DNA from: Doris montereyensis
Lineage: Eukaryota; Mollusca; Gastropoda; Nudibranchia; Dorididae
Length of the DNA: 64,000 nt
Direction of reading: 5' to 3'
NCBI GenBank assembly: GCA_037039925.1
Contig: JAXRKP010001188.1
Location: 1 to 64,000 of the forward strand
The stretch's first letter is position 1. Every line of letters begins with the position of its first letter. The notes beneath the pieces are model-generated. The model saw nothing but the letters and a program-made list of their open reading frames with translations, was not told the origin of the DNA and did no database searches. Positions 46,680 to 58,260 of the stretch are shown here, piece after piece. Both the position numbers and the translations under genes were made by a program.

Positions 46680-46742
46680 ACCTGTGACTGTGACTGTGAC
46701 TGTGACTGTGACTGTGACTGTGACTGTGACTGTGACTGTGAC
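46680..46742. repeat. (CTGTGA)n hexamer repeat
   Basis: About ten perfect tgtgac units. Being a multiple of three it is open in several frames (VTVTV, HSHS), which is not coding. Confidence 0.97.
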
Positions 46743-46820
46743 CATGCCTTGGCACGTCGGGCATGAAAGACGATCGAAGATTACGTAACAGTGGCGTGTC
46801 ATGGCGTGGAGGCACGGAAA

Positions 46821-49530
46821 TCACACTACTGACATTACAACATCAAAGACAGGTGACAGACAGAGTCCATTACACTACTGACATTACAACATCAAAGACA
46901 GGTGACAGACAGAGTCCATCACACTACTGACATTACAACATCAAAGACAGGTGACAGACAGAGTCCATTACACTACTGACATTACAACATCAAAGACAGG
47001 TGACAGACAGAGTCCATCACACTACTGACATTACAACATTAAAGACAGGTGACAGACAGAGTCCATTACACTACTGACATTACAACATCAAAGACAGGTG
47101 ACAGACAGAGTTCATTACACTACTGACATTACAACATCAAAGACAGGTGACAGACAGAGTCCATTACACTACTGACATTACAACATCAAAGACAGGTGAC
47201 AGACAGAGTCCATTACACTACTGACATTACAACATCAAAGACAGGTGACAGACAGAGTCCATTACACTACTGACATTACAACATCAAAGACAGGTGACAG
47301 ACAGAGTCCATTACACTACTGACATTACAACATCAAAGACAGGTGACAGACAGAGTCCATTACACTACTGACATTACAACATCAAAGACAGGTGACAGAC
47401 AGAGTCCATTACACTACTCAGACAGGTGACAGACAGAGTCCATTACACTACTGACATTACAACATCAAAGACAGGTGACAGACAGAGTCCATTACACTAC
47501 TGACATTACAACATCAAAGACAGGTGACAGATAGAGTCCATTACACTACTCAGACAGGTGACAGACAGAGTCCATTACACTACTAACATTACAACATCAA
47601 AGACAGGTGACAGACAGAGTTCATTACACTACTGACATTACAACATCAAAGACAGGTGACAGACAGAGTCCATTACACTACTGACATTACAACATCAAAG
47701 ACAGGTGACAGACAGAGTTCATTACACTACTGACATTACAACATCAAAGACAGGTGACAGACAGAGTTCATCACACTACACATTACAACATCAAAGACAG
47801 GTGACAGACAGAGTCCATTACAACATCAGACAGGTGACAGACAGAGTCCATTACACTACTGACATTACAACATCAAAGACAGGTGACAGACAGAGTCCAT
47901 TACACTACTGACATTACAACATCAAAGACAGGTGACAGACAGAGTCCATTACACACAGACAGGTGACAGACAGACATTACAACATCAAAGACAGGTGACA
48001 GACAGAGTCCATCACACTACTCACATTACAACATCAAAGACAGGTGACAGACAGAGTCCATTACACTACTCAGACAGGTGACAGACAGAGTCCATTACAC
48101 TACTCACAGACAGACATAGTCCATTACACTACTCAGACAGGTGACAGACAGAGTCCATTACACTACTCAGACAGGTGACAGACAGAGTCCATTACACTAC
48201 TCAGACAGGTGACAGACAGAGTCCATTACACTACTCAGACAGGTGACAGACAGAGTCCATTACACTACTCACATTACAACATCAAAGACAGGTGACAGAC
48301 AGAGTCCATCACACTACTCACATTACAGCATCAAAGACAGGTGACAGACAGAGTCCATTACACTACTGACATTACAACATCAAAGACAGGTGACAGACAG
48401 AGTCCATTACACTACTGACATTACAACATCAAAGACAGGTGACAGACAGAGTCCATTACACTACTGACATTACAACATCAAAGACAGGTGACAGACAGAG
48501 TCCATTACACTACTCACATTACAACATCAAAGACAGGTGACAGACAGAGTCCATTACACTACTGACATTACAACATCAAAGACAGGTGACAGACATAGTC
48601 CATTACACTACTGACATTACAACATCAAAGACAGGTGACAGACAGAGTTCATTACACTACTGACATTACAACATCAAAGACAGGTGACAGACAGAGTCCA
48701 TCACACTACTCACATTACAACATCAAAGACAGGTGACAGACAGAGTCCATTACACTACTCACATTACAACATCAAAGACAGATGACAGACAGAGTCCATT
48801 ACACTACTCACATTACAACATCAAAGACAGGTGACAGACAGAGTTCATTACACTACTGACATTACAACATCAAAGACAGGTGACAGACAGAGTCCATTAC
48901 ACTACTCACATTACAACATCAAAGACAGGTGACAGACAGAGTCCATTATACTACTGACATTACAACATCAAAGACAGGTGACAGACAGAGTCCATCACAC
49001 TACTCACATTACAACATCAAAGACAGGTGACAGACAGAGTTCATTACACTACTCACATTACAACATCAAAGACAGGTGACAGACAGAGTCCATTACACTA
49101 CTGACATTACAACATCAAAGACAGGTGACAGACAGAGTCCATTACACTACTCACATTACAACATCAAAGACAGGTGACAGACAGAGTCCATCACACTACT
49201 GACATTACAACATCAAAGACAGGTGACAGACAGAGTCCATTACACTACTGACATTACAACATCAAAGACAGGTGACAGACAGAGTTCATTACACTACTCA
49301 CATTACAACATCAAAGACAGTGACAGACAGAGTTCATTACACTACTGACATTACAACATCAAAGACAGGTGACAGATAGAGTCCATTACACTACTGACAT
49401 TACAACATCAAAGACAGGTGACAGACAGAGTTCATTACACTACTGACATTACAACATCAAAGACAGGTGACAGACAGAGTCCATTACACTACTGACATTA
49501 CAACATCAAAGACAGGTGACAGACAGAGTC
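46821..49530. repeat. 2.7-kb 49-bp minisatellite, ~55-60 units
   Basis: The unit is CATTACACTACTGACATTAC, aacatcaaagacagg and tgacagacagagtc. A shorter unit lacking the acattacaacatcaaa part (ctactcagacagg) occurs at ~47.4-47.55 and in a run at ~48.07-48.25 kb. C/T changes (ccatt/ccatc/tcatt; ctgac/ctcac) are shared between non-adjacent copies, suggesting conversion or unequal exchange. Confidence 0.97.
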
Positions 49531-49864
49531 AATGGGAATAGCCGATACAAAAGATATGAATAGCGAAATAAACATACGAGTCATGTCAGAGTTCACTTTA
49601 GAAGCAGGTCTGCCTAAGAACCCACTGTTTCTGTCTCCCAAGGACCGGTTCCTTAGGCGGACACCACTGTATCTATATTTGCTCACATTGAAAAAATTGT
49701 ATGTGTATGTCTTACTTCCTTTCAATGCCCAGTTGAACTAAATCTAAATACACATTGTATGACAGTGACAGTATTATTATTAAGGAATCACATTTTTGTT
49801 GCAATCTGTTTGTTTTAGTCTTGGGCTGGTGTGTTTACATTTTCTTTCTATCTTGATCTCTGTG

Positions 49865-50144
49865 ACGTCGGTGATTGAGTGTTTAGACTGTCGGACTGGG
49901 GAGCATAAGATCCCAGGTTCGAATCCTAGCAAAGCTAGGTCCGACGTTGTGTTCCTTGGGAAAGACACTTAACATGCATTTTCCACACTCTACCCAAGTG
50001 CAAATGGGTACATGCACGAGCTTGGGAGTAAAATCCTGCACCAGACTATCGTCTTGACCAGGAGATGATCATTATCACCTGTTCCTCTTCACGCTATAGA
50101 AACCGGAATACGCCTCGGCTCTGCAGCCTGTAACAACCTTGAAG
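49865..50144 (+). mobile_element. tRNA-derived SINE, family A copy 1 (near full length)
   Basis: Head: ggtgattgagtgtttagac (A-box region) and the B box GGTTCGAATCC about 35 bases on. Body: TTCCTTGGGAAAGACACTTA, acatgcattttcc, caaatgggtac, gagcttgggagtaaaatcct, gatcattatcacctgttcc, cacgctatagaaaccggaat and a tail near ctgtaacaaccttgaagg. It aligns along its length with the copy at 61695. Confidence 0.85.
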
Positions 50145-50239
50145 GAAATGTATATTACTTGATGTTAGTGCTATTTTGTCCTGTCTATATTTTTCAGTTT
50201 ATGAATGTTTGACTTTTAGTTCATTGCAACGGGACGTAT

Positions 50240-50790
50240 AACTAGAACAAAAGGCTTTTCCAATACTGCAACTTGTAGAGACAGAACAAACGGCTTTTCC
50301 AATACTGCAACTTGTAGAGACAGAACAAACAGGCTTTTCCAATACTGCAACTTGTAGAGACAGAACAAAAGGCTTTTCCAATACTGCAACTTGTGGAGAT
50401 TAGAACGAAATCTATTTCCAATACTGAACTTGTAGAGACATAGAACGAAATCTATTTCCAATACTGCAATTTGTAGAGACATAGAACGAAATCTATTTCC
50501 AATACTGAACTTGTAGATAGAACAAAATCTATTTCCAATACTGAACTTGTAGAGACATAGAACGAAATCTATCTATGAACTTGTAGAGAACAAGAATCAG
50601 AAATCTATGAACTTGTAGAGACATAGAACAAAATCTATGAACTTGTAGAGACATAGAACGAATATCTATGAACTTGTAGAGACATAGAACAATATCTATG
50701 AACTTGTAGAGACATAGAACGAAACCTATTTCAATGATCAACTTCAGAGAGACATAGAACAATATCTATGGAGACTTGTAGAGACACAAA
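50240..50790. repeat. ~40-bp minisatellite (AACTTGTAGAGACATAGAAC)
   Basis: The unit contains TTCCAATACTGCAACTTGTA, gagacatagaacgaaatcta. The left copies have ggcttttccaatactgc, the right copies shrink to ~30 bp (aatctatgaacttgtagagacatagaac). Confidence 0.93.
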
Positions 50791-50811
50791 GACATGACAG
50801 ACAGAGTCCAT

Positions 50812-51358
50812 TAGACATCAAAATGGAGATTTACAAACCTATTACACAAAGATTTTATATGTCATAAAATGGAATTTACCAACCTATTACACAAAAATTG
50901 TCACATCAAAAATGGAGATTTATAGACAAAGATTTTATGTCACTAAAATGGAGATTTACAAATCCTATTACACAAAGATTTTATATGTCACTAAAATGGA
51001 GATTTACAAATCCCTATTACACAAAGATTTTATATGTCACTAAAATGGAGATTTACAAATCCCTATTACACAAAGATTTTATATGTCACTAAAATGGAGA
51101 TTTACAAATCCCTATTACACAAAGATTTTATATGTCACTAAAATGGAGATTTACAAAATACACAAAGATTTTATGAATGTCACTAAAATGGAGATTTACA
51201 AATCCCTATTACACAAAGATTTTATATGTCACTAAAATGGAGATTTACAAATCCCTATTACACAAAGATTTTATATGTCACTGCAAAAATGGAGATTTAC
51301 ACTATTACACAAAGATTTTATATGTCACTAAAATGGAGATTTACAGTATTACACAAAG
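50812..51358. repeat. 49-bp minisatellite, ~11 copies
   Basis: The unit contains ACTAAAATGGAGATTTACAA, atccctattacacaaagatt and ttatatgtc. It starts directly after a chimeric junction carrying pieces of the 46.8-49.5 kb array. Confidence 0.95.
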
Positions 51359-52031
51359 GGTATGTCCGTATGTTGGAAAAAGAATTTTAGTAAGGAGCCC
51401 TTGACGATCACACCTTGAAACTTGCAAAGTATTTGCATAACATTTGTGTATGAGTAAGATAAGAAGAATATTTATATTGCGCCTTCCCTCAGAAGAGCTC
51501 AAGGCGCATTACAAGCAAAATGATTACACAGGCATGGCATGCTATGGCTAAAACATTTTACATAAAACAGATGCATCAATAAAAAACATTCTACTATGAA
51601 TTTAGTGTGTAATCCTCACTGGTAAGCGGTGAAATGGCTGACATCTTACATTGTACTGTTTGAAATTTGACCAAGTCTGACTTGTTGTTTGCATGTAGTG
51701 AAATTCATGAGACTTAGACGAATCATTATCTGGTTCATTGACAGTTTCAGTTTCATCCAACATGACATTCCTTCTCATTTCTTCTCCCATCTCTCATCTC
51801 TCATCCCATTGGTCAATAGCTCACCATGACAGTTGACACGTCACCCCCTTCAGTTCCCAGTTTACGTCATGTCTACATATAACTCTTTGTCGATTTGTCT
51901 GTTTTCTCTGATGAAGGGTTAGACGCAAAATGTTGCATTTTAATTTTGTTTTACAGTTGAAATGCACCTTCGCCTCTCTGTATCCTGTAATTTCAGTAAT
52001 ATGCAGTCAATCAATTTTCTGACAGCTGTGT
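51359..52031. other. Intergenic, unique; small hairpin at 51478-51508
   Basis: No gene is recognised. TGCGCCTT and AAGGCGCA form an inverted repeat around ccctcagaagagctc. The context (tttatattgcgcctt...ctcaaggcgcattaca) resembles an interspersed sequence common in marine animal genomes, from memory. Confidence 0.45.
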
Positions 52032-52195
52032 AAGTAGCCACTCAGTTAGGCTGCCAGACATGACATTGGGAGATCTTTGGTTCGAAGTTTGGCTATGCTA
52101 GTTCTGAGGAGCATGCATTTCCCTACTTGAATCAAATGCAAATGGGTACCAGCATAAACTGGGGAGTAAAACTTGTACATGCTATACAAGCCAAG
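52032..52195 (+). mobile_element. tRNA-derived SINE, family A copy 2 (partial)
   Basis: A-box region taagtagccactcagttaggc, B-box TTGGTTCGAAGTTTGG, then gcatgcatttccc, caaatgggtaccagc and ctggggagtaaaac. The central TTGGGAAAGACACTTAA block is missing. Confidence 0.7.
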
Positions 52196-52202
52196 ATGTG
52201 CT

Positions 52203-52650
52203 CTTTACAACAACATTTGTCTTCTTTAAAACAAGAGTTATGTTTTCTTTAAAACAACATTTATGTTTTCTGTAAAACAACATTTATGTCTTCTTTAAAA
52301 CAACATTTATGTTTTCTTTAAAACAAGATTTATGTTTTCTTTAAAACAAGATTTATGTTTTCTTTAAAACAAGATTTATGTTTTCTTTAAAACAAGTAAA
52401 AAAAACAATTTATGTTTTCTTTAAAACAAGATTTATGTTTTCTTTAAAACAACATTTATGTTTTCTTTAAAACAAGATTTATGTCTTCTTTAAAACAAGA
52501 TTTATGTTATGTTTTCTTTAAAACAAGATTTATGTTTTCTTTAAAACAAGATTTATGTTTTCTGTAAAATAAGATTTATGTTTGCTTTAAAATAGCATTT
52601 ATGTTTTCTTTAAAACAAGATTTATGTTTTCTTTTAAACAAGATTTATGT
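52203..52650. repeat. 23-bp minisatellite, ~19 copies
   Basis: The unit is AAGATTTATGTTTTCTTTAA then aac; variants have aacattt or gtcttc. It starts immediately after SINE copy 2, so it may have grown from that element's 3' tail. The next 52651-53189 is AT-rich unique sequence with nothing recognised. Confidence 0.95.
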
Positions 52651-53189
52651 GTTCAGCCAGAAAGATGGTATTTCCTTAACGAGAGCAAAAGCAAAAGAAG
52701 AAACTAAACAGAAGACTCAGTAGAGTCTCACTGTTTGTTTGTTTCATTCCTTGTTTCTTTGTTCGAATAGCATTCTTGATTGTGTTTTGGAGGTCTGGGG
52801 GGTTTTTTCTAGGTAAATTCAAACCTATATTCAGCTTGCTTAATATTGTATGATATGTATTTTTATAAATTGTTTACGCATATTAATTAAGCATGTAATT
52901 GTGAATTATCTTTTGTTGTCATACATACCTACATGTAATTGCCTATTTCCTTCATGTGCTTTTTATGAAATTTGAAAGGGCCTGAATATGGAGAGTACAC
53001 TACAGAAAACCTCATCATATGTATAAATGTTTCTTTTTTAGTTTATACCCAATTCATGAAAGGAGTTGTTACCCTGCTACAGAATACAGTACTTGTCAAG
53101 TATTTTGATGTGGTTTGCTACCTCTTTCACAACAAGCGCTACAGCTGTCACTGTCATGTTTTTATCTCTTACCTCCTCTTTTCAGAGAC

Positions 53190-53405
53190 ATCAGTAGGCC
53201 AGTGGTCAGGCTGTCGGGTTTGGGGTCGGGAGGTCTTGGGTTTGAATTCTGGCAATGCTAAAACATTTAACAAACTCTTTCCTCTTTCCGCTCAACTGGA
53301 TGTCAATGGGGTCTAGCATAGACTGGGGAATAAAACAGGTGACAGACCTAGCGTCCTATCCAGATGGCGATGTATTCATTCTCTCACTTATTCCACTTTG
53401 CTCTC
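53190..53405 (+). mobile_element. tRNA-derived SINE, family A copy 3 (diverged)
   Basis: A box AGTAGGCCAGTGGTCAGGC, B box CTTGGGTTTGAATTCTGG, then catttaacaaactctttcc, gtcaatggggtctagc and ctggggaataaaac. Order matches copies 1 and 4, with the central block reduced. Confidence 0.7.
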
Positions 53406-53574
53406 AATTTGATAGAAACTGGGAAATGGCTCGAGATCTATCACTGCTTCAGTTAAGGACATTAAGTTTTAACTTTTCTTTTCAGGGTAGTTGTTATAAA
53501 ATCTGTTGTAAAGAGGCCAATATTCCACTGGAGGACATTTCTTTTCCTTAACTTCCTCATGTCATAAGTTGGCA

Positions 53575-53680
53575 GGAACTGCTGGTATGTCCTCCTTCCT
53601 TCCTTTCTTCACTCTTTTTGACTTATCTTTCATCATGCTCTTTCCTCTTATTTCACCCTGAGATCACCGCATACGACAGA
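53575..53680 (+). mobile_element. Dispersed 'CCCTGAGATCACCGC' repeat, copy 5
   Basis: Pyrimidine-rich block (cctccttccttcctttcttc) followed by ctcttatttcaccctgagat and caccgcatacgacag, running straight into the 56-bp array. Confidence 0.6.
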
Positions 53681-54095
53681 CATATGGAATGCTATGAAAT
53701 TAGGGATCCATAATAGTAACATTCAGTTCTATAGCTCATATGAAATACTATGAAATTAGGGATCCATAGTCGTAACATTCACTCATATGAAATACTATGA
53801 AATTAGGGATCCATAATAGTAACATTCAGTTCTATAGTTCATATGAAATACTATGAAATTAGGGATCCATAATAGTAACATTCAGTTCTATAGTTCATAT
53901 GGAATACTATGAAATTAGGAATCCATAGTCGTAACATTCAGTCCTATATCTCATATGGAATACTATGAAATTAGGAATCCATAGTCGTAACATTCAGTTC
54001 TTTAGCTCATATGGAATGCTATGAAATCAGGAATCCATAGTCGTAACTTTCAGTTCTATAGCTCATATGGAATACTATGAAATCAGGGAACCATA
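53681..54095. repeat. 56-bp minisatellite, ~7.5 copies
   Basis: The unit contains CATATGGAATACTATGAAAT, tagggatccatagtcgtaac and attcagttctatagct. Confidence 0.95.
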
Positions 54096-54349
54096 GTATG
54101 TCTTGTTGATGAAATTTGAAATGTCCTGGTCACACTCAGGAAATGGCACAAAGTTCTCTTCTGCGTCTATGTTGGATATTCATAATGTTCTTCCATTATT
54201 CTTTTTTCTAGTATGTTATATTCATAATGTTCTTCCATTATTATTTTTCTAGTATGTTCTAGAGTGATAGTTCGAGGGGTAGCGCCTTTTTTTAAAAAGC
54301 GGAAATCTCTTGTATGACTCTAACAGTTTACAGATAATTTTCTAATCGT

Positions 54350-54490
54350 GAAGGTTGCCGGGTGTTGCTGTTAGGTTCTTCTTCCTTTCCCTCCCCATTT
54401 CTCCTATCTTTCATCTTACTATTTCCTCTTATTTCACCCTGAAATCAGCGCATATGGTGGATGGGGTAAATTTCATTGAAACGAAGAAAA
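54350..54490 (+). mobile_element. Dispersed 'CCCTGAGATCACCGC' repeat, copy 6 (best copy)
   Basis: Full order visible: ggttgccgggtgttgctgtt, aggttcttcttcctttcc, catctttcatcttactattt, cctcttatttcaccctgaaa, tcagcgcatatggtggatgg, ggtaaatttcattgaaacg. Confidence 0.65.
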
Positions 54491-54578
54491 ATTAAATGAT
54501 CGATTAATCAGCAATTATGAGTTACTCAACTCAACAATTATTCTTGAATTTGTAGCTTTCTAATGATTGTTGCTGTTG

Positions 54579-54662
54579 CTGTTGTTATTATTATCATTAT
54601 TATTATCATTAGTATTATTACTACAATCTTTATTATTATAATTATTATTATTATTATTATTA

Positions 54663-54727
<65 letters not shown>
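54579..54727. repeat. (ATT)n microsatellite
   Basis: About 50 trinucleotides, pure in the right half. Open frames of poly-I or poly-L are artefacts. Confidence 0.98.
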
Positions 54728-54728
<1 letters not shown>

Positions 54729-54887
54729 ATCATTTAACATATGTCTCCAGTGGGATCTATTCTTGCTAGCCAAGTGCTAACATCTGTTCCCACCCCACCC
54801 CCATCCCTGCCTCACCCCACCTCTAAACCGTATTCCCCATCTTCCTCTCCTTCATCTAAATGAACAAGAGTTGATAAGAACATTACA

Positions 54888-54888
<1 letters not shown>

Positions 54889-54953
<65 letters not shown>
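54889..54953. repeat. (GT)n microsatellite
   Basis: About 32 uninterrupted GT units. Confidence 0.98.
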
Positions 54954-54958
<5 letters not shown>

Positions 54959-54964
54959 ATGACT

Positions 54965-55085
54965 GTAGCGGGCGATTGGCGGGCTGTGCTGTTGGGTCCT
55001 TTATTCTTTCTTTCTACTCCTCTTAATTCACCCTGAGATCGCCACGATGGTGGGTGGGGTAAATGTCAACAAAGCAAACAGGTAG
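54965..55085 (+). mobile_element. Dispersed 'CCCTGAGATCACCGC' repeat, copy 7
   Basis: gcgggcgattggcgggctgt, gctgttgggtcctttattct, aattcaccctgagatcgcca, ggtgggtggggtaaatgtca. Same order as copy 6. Confidence 0.6.
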
Positions 55086-55317
55086 TATGACTGTAACAAG
55101 ACGTGTTAAAACAACTGGCACAGTAAATACGTCAATACGTCATTATGAGTGTCACTGCAGTTGTGATTTGTGTGTCCGATGTTGGTGTCACTTGTTGTAC
55201 ATTTATTATGTCACACCCAAATAAAGATGAATTTGATCAACTGCATTCTAGTTTTATTGTGATTAGTGTGATCCTTATTGGGGTGGCTTGTTTGTGTACT
55301 CTCCTTTCAGCCATTCG

Positions 55318-57960
55318 ACACGGGGTGAAAAGAATATCAATCTGTGCTACTCAAACATCAAAAATGGCTACAAAAGCATTCAATTACCACCAGTAAGTGG
55401 CTCAGACGATAATATGAGCCATCTCATGACCAAGTTTAAGCCAACGCTGAAAAGAGAATGAAAATAAAGAAAGAAAACCATTCAGATCTTCAATGAACAG
55501 AGTTTCGAAAAGCTTCAAGACTGTTTCGATAACACTGACTGGAATACATTCGAGAAGACATGCTGCGACATTCACCAACTCACTGATAACGTCAGTATTT
55601 ACAATCTTTTCTGTTCTGAAAATGTCGCAGTAATAAAAATAATTACTCACTATCCAAATCATAAACCATGGATGACAGGCAATCTACGAAGGGTCCTTAA
55701 AGAAAAACACGACGCCATCAAAAAGAAAGACATCCCTGTGATCAAAGAAACTAGAAAGAAGCTAAGAAGAGAAATAAGCAAAAGTAAACAAGAATATAGA
55801 CGTAAGGTAGAAAAGTATTTCTATCAAAACAATTCCTGGGAAACTTAGAAGGGACTTAAAACACTTTTTGGCCTTAATAATAGTAAACAGTCATTATCAG
55901 TTGGAAATGAAAAATATTTCGCGAATCAGCTCAATACATTTTTCTCACGCTTTGAAAAAAGATTTTACAAAAGAAACTAAAAAGCTTAAAGAAAGATTAG
56001 AAAACGAATTGCTTTGTGAAGACGAAGACGTGATAATACCACAAGATGCAGTCCGTCGACATTTCGCCACCATAGCAACCAAAAAGGCGTGTGGCCCTGA
56101 TAGCTTAAACTAAAAAGTTTTGTTTTTGAAAAAGTGCTCTCAACAGCTTTCAGGAAGTTTTACAAAAATCTTTTAACTTGTCCGTCGATTCTCACAGGAT
56201 TCCGCATGTGTGGAAATGTTCTGAGCTGATTCCCGTTCCGAAAAAGAATCAATGGCAAGTGACGAATGACTTAAGACCTGTAGCACTCACGTCACTTGTC
56301 ATGAAATGTTAGGAACTCTAAAAGAATGCATAGTAATATTTCATGATCCATTTCAATTTGCTTACAGATCAAACAGAGGAGTTGATGATGCTATTTTGTT
56401 ATTTTTAGATAATATTTATTCACATTTGGACTCACTAAAGTGCTATTGTAAAGTCTTATTCGTTGATTTCTCTTCTATTTGACATTCAACATGTTCCAAC
56501 CTCACATCCTCATAGAAAATTTGCAAAACATACCTATAAGTAATAAGACCATCCTATGGATCTTCGAATTTCTAAAACACCGCACTCAATGTGTTAAAGT
56601 AAACAAGACAGCAACAGACACCATGATTACAAACACGGGCACTCCTCAAGGATGCGTACTTTCACCAGTGTTGTTTATTTTATACAATAACGACTGTAGA
56701 GTAGATAGCATGGACGTGAAATTGATTAAATTTGCCGATGACTCTACAATCCAAGGCTTTATTGAGTCATCAGACCAAGATTACAAAGATCAAATTGACT
56801 ACTTCATTGATTGGTGCGAAGCTCATCATTTATCTCTTAGGGTAAATAAGACAAAAGAACTTATAATTGACTTTAAACGCAACAAAGAAGCAATTACTCC
56901 ACTATCAATAAAAGGAGAAGAAGCAGAAATAGTTAGGGGCTATACATATTTGGGAATACACATCGTCGACAAATTGACATGGTCAGATCACTCTAATTCA
57001 ACATTCAAAAAAAGCAAATTAACGTCTACACTTTATGAGGAAACAATAGCTTGCTTAAGGGCGGGGGGTTCTTGGAGTGAAAATTTCCCCGTTTGTTCCT
57101 ATCAATTTAACTTCTGTATTGGTGTAATGGGCATGATTTACCTAGTTGAAATATGTCGCTCTTTTTTTCTGACGCTTCCGGTTGTCACGGAAACGGCAAC
57201 CATCTTGGATTTTGCCCCTAAATTTTACCAAGTTCAATATTGATAGGCTTTTTTCATTTTTCAACAAATTTCTTTCAAACTTCTATCTATCTATCTATCT
57301 GTCCCATGGCGGAGGCCGTTGGGACGCTACCGATGACCAAATAACAGGTCTTCTCCACTCCTTCCTGTCCTCCGCCCGTCTCATCAGCTCACTTAGCTTC
57401 AGGCCCGTCCATTCAGTGATATTGTCCTCCCATCTCTTCTTTTGTCTGCCTCTTCTCCTACATCCTCTGACAGTTCCTTGAAGCAGGGTTTTTAGAAGCC
57501 CTCCTTCTCTCACCAAATGTCCAAACCATTCCATTTTGCGCCTTTTGACAGTGGTGAGGTCTTGGTAAGGACCAATGGTTTCAAACTTGGCACACACCTT
57601 ATTTGATACAATATCTAAATTTGATCAAATCGAATTTTTGTTTTATTAGTAAATATACTATATCTATATCTTTAAGCTCATTCAGATTCTCAGATTTTTT
57701 TGCAAAACAAATTGTTAGAAATATGTACCATGATTTATTGCGATATCTACGCCTTTTCTTTCGTCATATATTATATTCATATTAACAAATTGCCATTCTT
57801 ATTTAACTAATTGACTACCATCTATTTCCATAATATTTCTATAATAACATAAATCCTTTATTCCAATGTACACAATGTGTATGTTATAGACCGTTGCTAA
57901 CGAAGATGGTGTGCCTTTATGAGGACAATAAAGTTTTATGGAATTGAATTGAATTGAAAT
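55318..57960 (+). mobile_element. Decayed Rex1/CR1-like non-LTR retrotransposon, 5'-truncated
   Basis: It starts within the end of the endonuclease (GEKNINLCYSNIKNGYKSI, SGSDDN), runs through a linker (NHKPWMTGNLRRVLKEKHDA), then the polymerase: PVALTS, DPFQFAYRSN, VLFVDFSS at about 56454, GTPQGCVLSPVLFILY at 56638-56685 and KFADDSTIQG at 56728-56757. Several frame changes and stops break it, including one straight after VDFSS. The reading is lost at about 57060. A T-rich stretch, gaggacaataaagttttatgg and a (GAATT)n tail at 57932-57960 look like its 3' end. Motifs are catalytic, but the copy is a pseudogene. Confidence 0.85.
57282..57600 (-). mobile_element. 3'-end fragment of another non-LTR retrotransposon
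   Basis: The minus strand reads RRKMEWFGHLVREGG, then RRRGRQKKRWEDNITEWTGL and AEDRKEWRRPVIWSSVA, the usual end of RTE-type reverse transcriptase proteins. After the stop comes a (GATA)n tail (57282-57300 on the + strand as TCTATCTA). A 5'-truncated minus-strand insertion with a microsatellite tail, nested in the Rex1/CR1-like copy. It is a different family from the 44.3-46.6 kb element, to judge from the sequence. Confidence 0.8.
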
Positions 57961-58260
57961 AATTAAATTGAATGTACATGCATTTCAATTCAATAAATGA
58001 AATAATTTACCGGCCTACTGAATTTTTTAGTATGCAGATCTAGATCCCGTTTTGCTTCCTTGTGGTATGAGCTATGGTTGATTATCTCTCAAGTATGACT
58101 TTGAACTCGCCCAGTAGAGATAAGAAGTTTGAAATATTTTATCTTATACATGTACAATAATTGCATTATTATTTAACCAAATAAAAATCCCATAGCTCAT
58201 TCGAATCAAGTCTCTGACAGGCCTAGCTTCGTCACTGCCTCCTGCATGACCAACGAGCGT
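57961..58260. other. Intergenic, AT-rich unique sequence
   Basis: No gene, exon or element recognised between the retrotransposon tail and the 52-bp array. Confidence 0.5.

Larger units (their letters stand above)
44175..49669. mobile_element. Possible pogo-like inverted termini around a composite block
   Basis: TA|CAGTTGTGTCTGCCTAAG at 44173 and, inverted, CTTAGGCGGACACCACTG|TA ending at 49671 match over about 30 bases (CAGTNGTGTCYGCCTAAG, then RAACCNGGTCC). TA flanks and a CAGT start fit pogo/Tigger-type DNA transposons. The interval holds a deleted retrotransposon and a 49-bp array rather than a transposase. It may be one old element filled by later insertions, or two independent termini. 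Another inverted piece at 49604-49655 complicates the right end. Confidence 0.4.

Noticed and set aside
46821..49530. Donor-like CAGGTGACA in each 49-bp unit as another splice-site array
   Set aside because: No transcript context here and GTGACA is a poor donor; not comparable with the TMX3 arrays.
55145..55396. 83-codon frame with a possible membrane helix
   Set aside because: Its right half is an out-of-frame reading of the retrotransposon endonuclease end; the left half has no recognised similarity.
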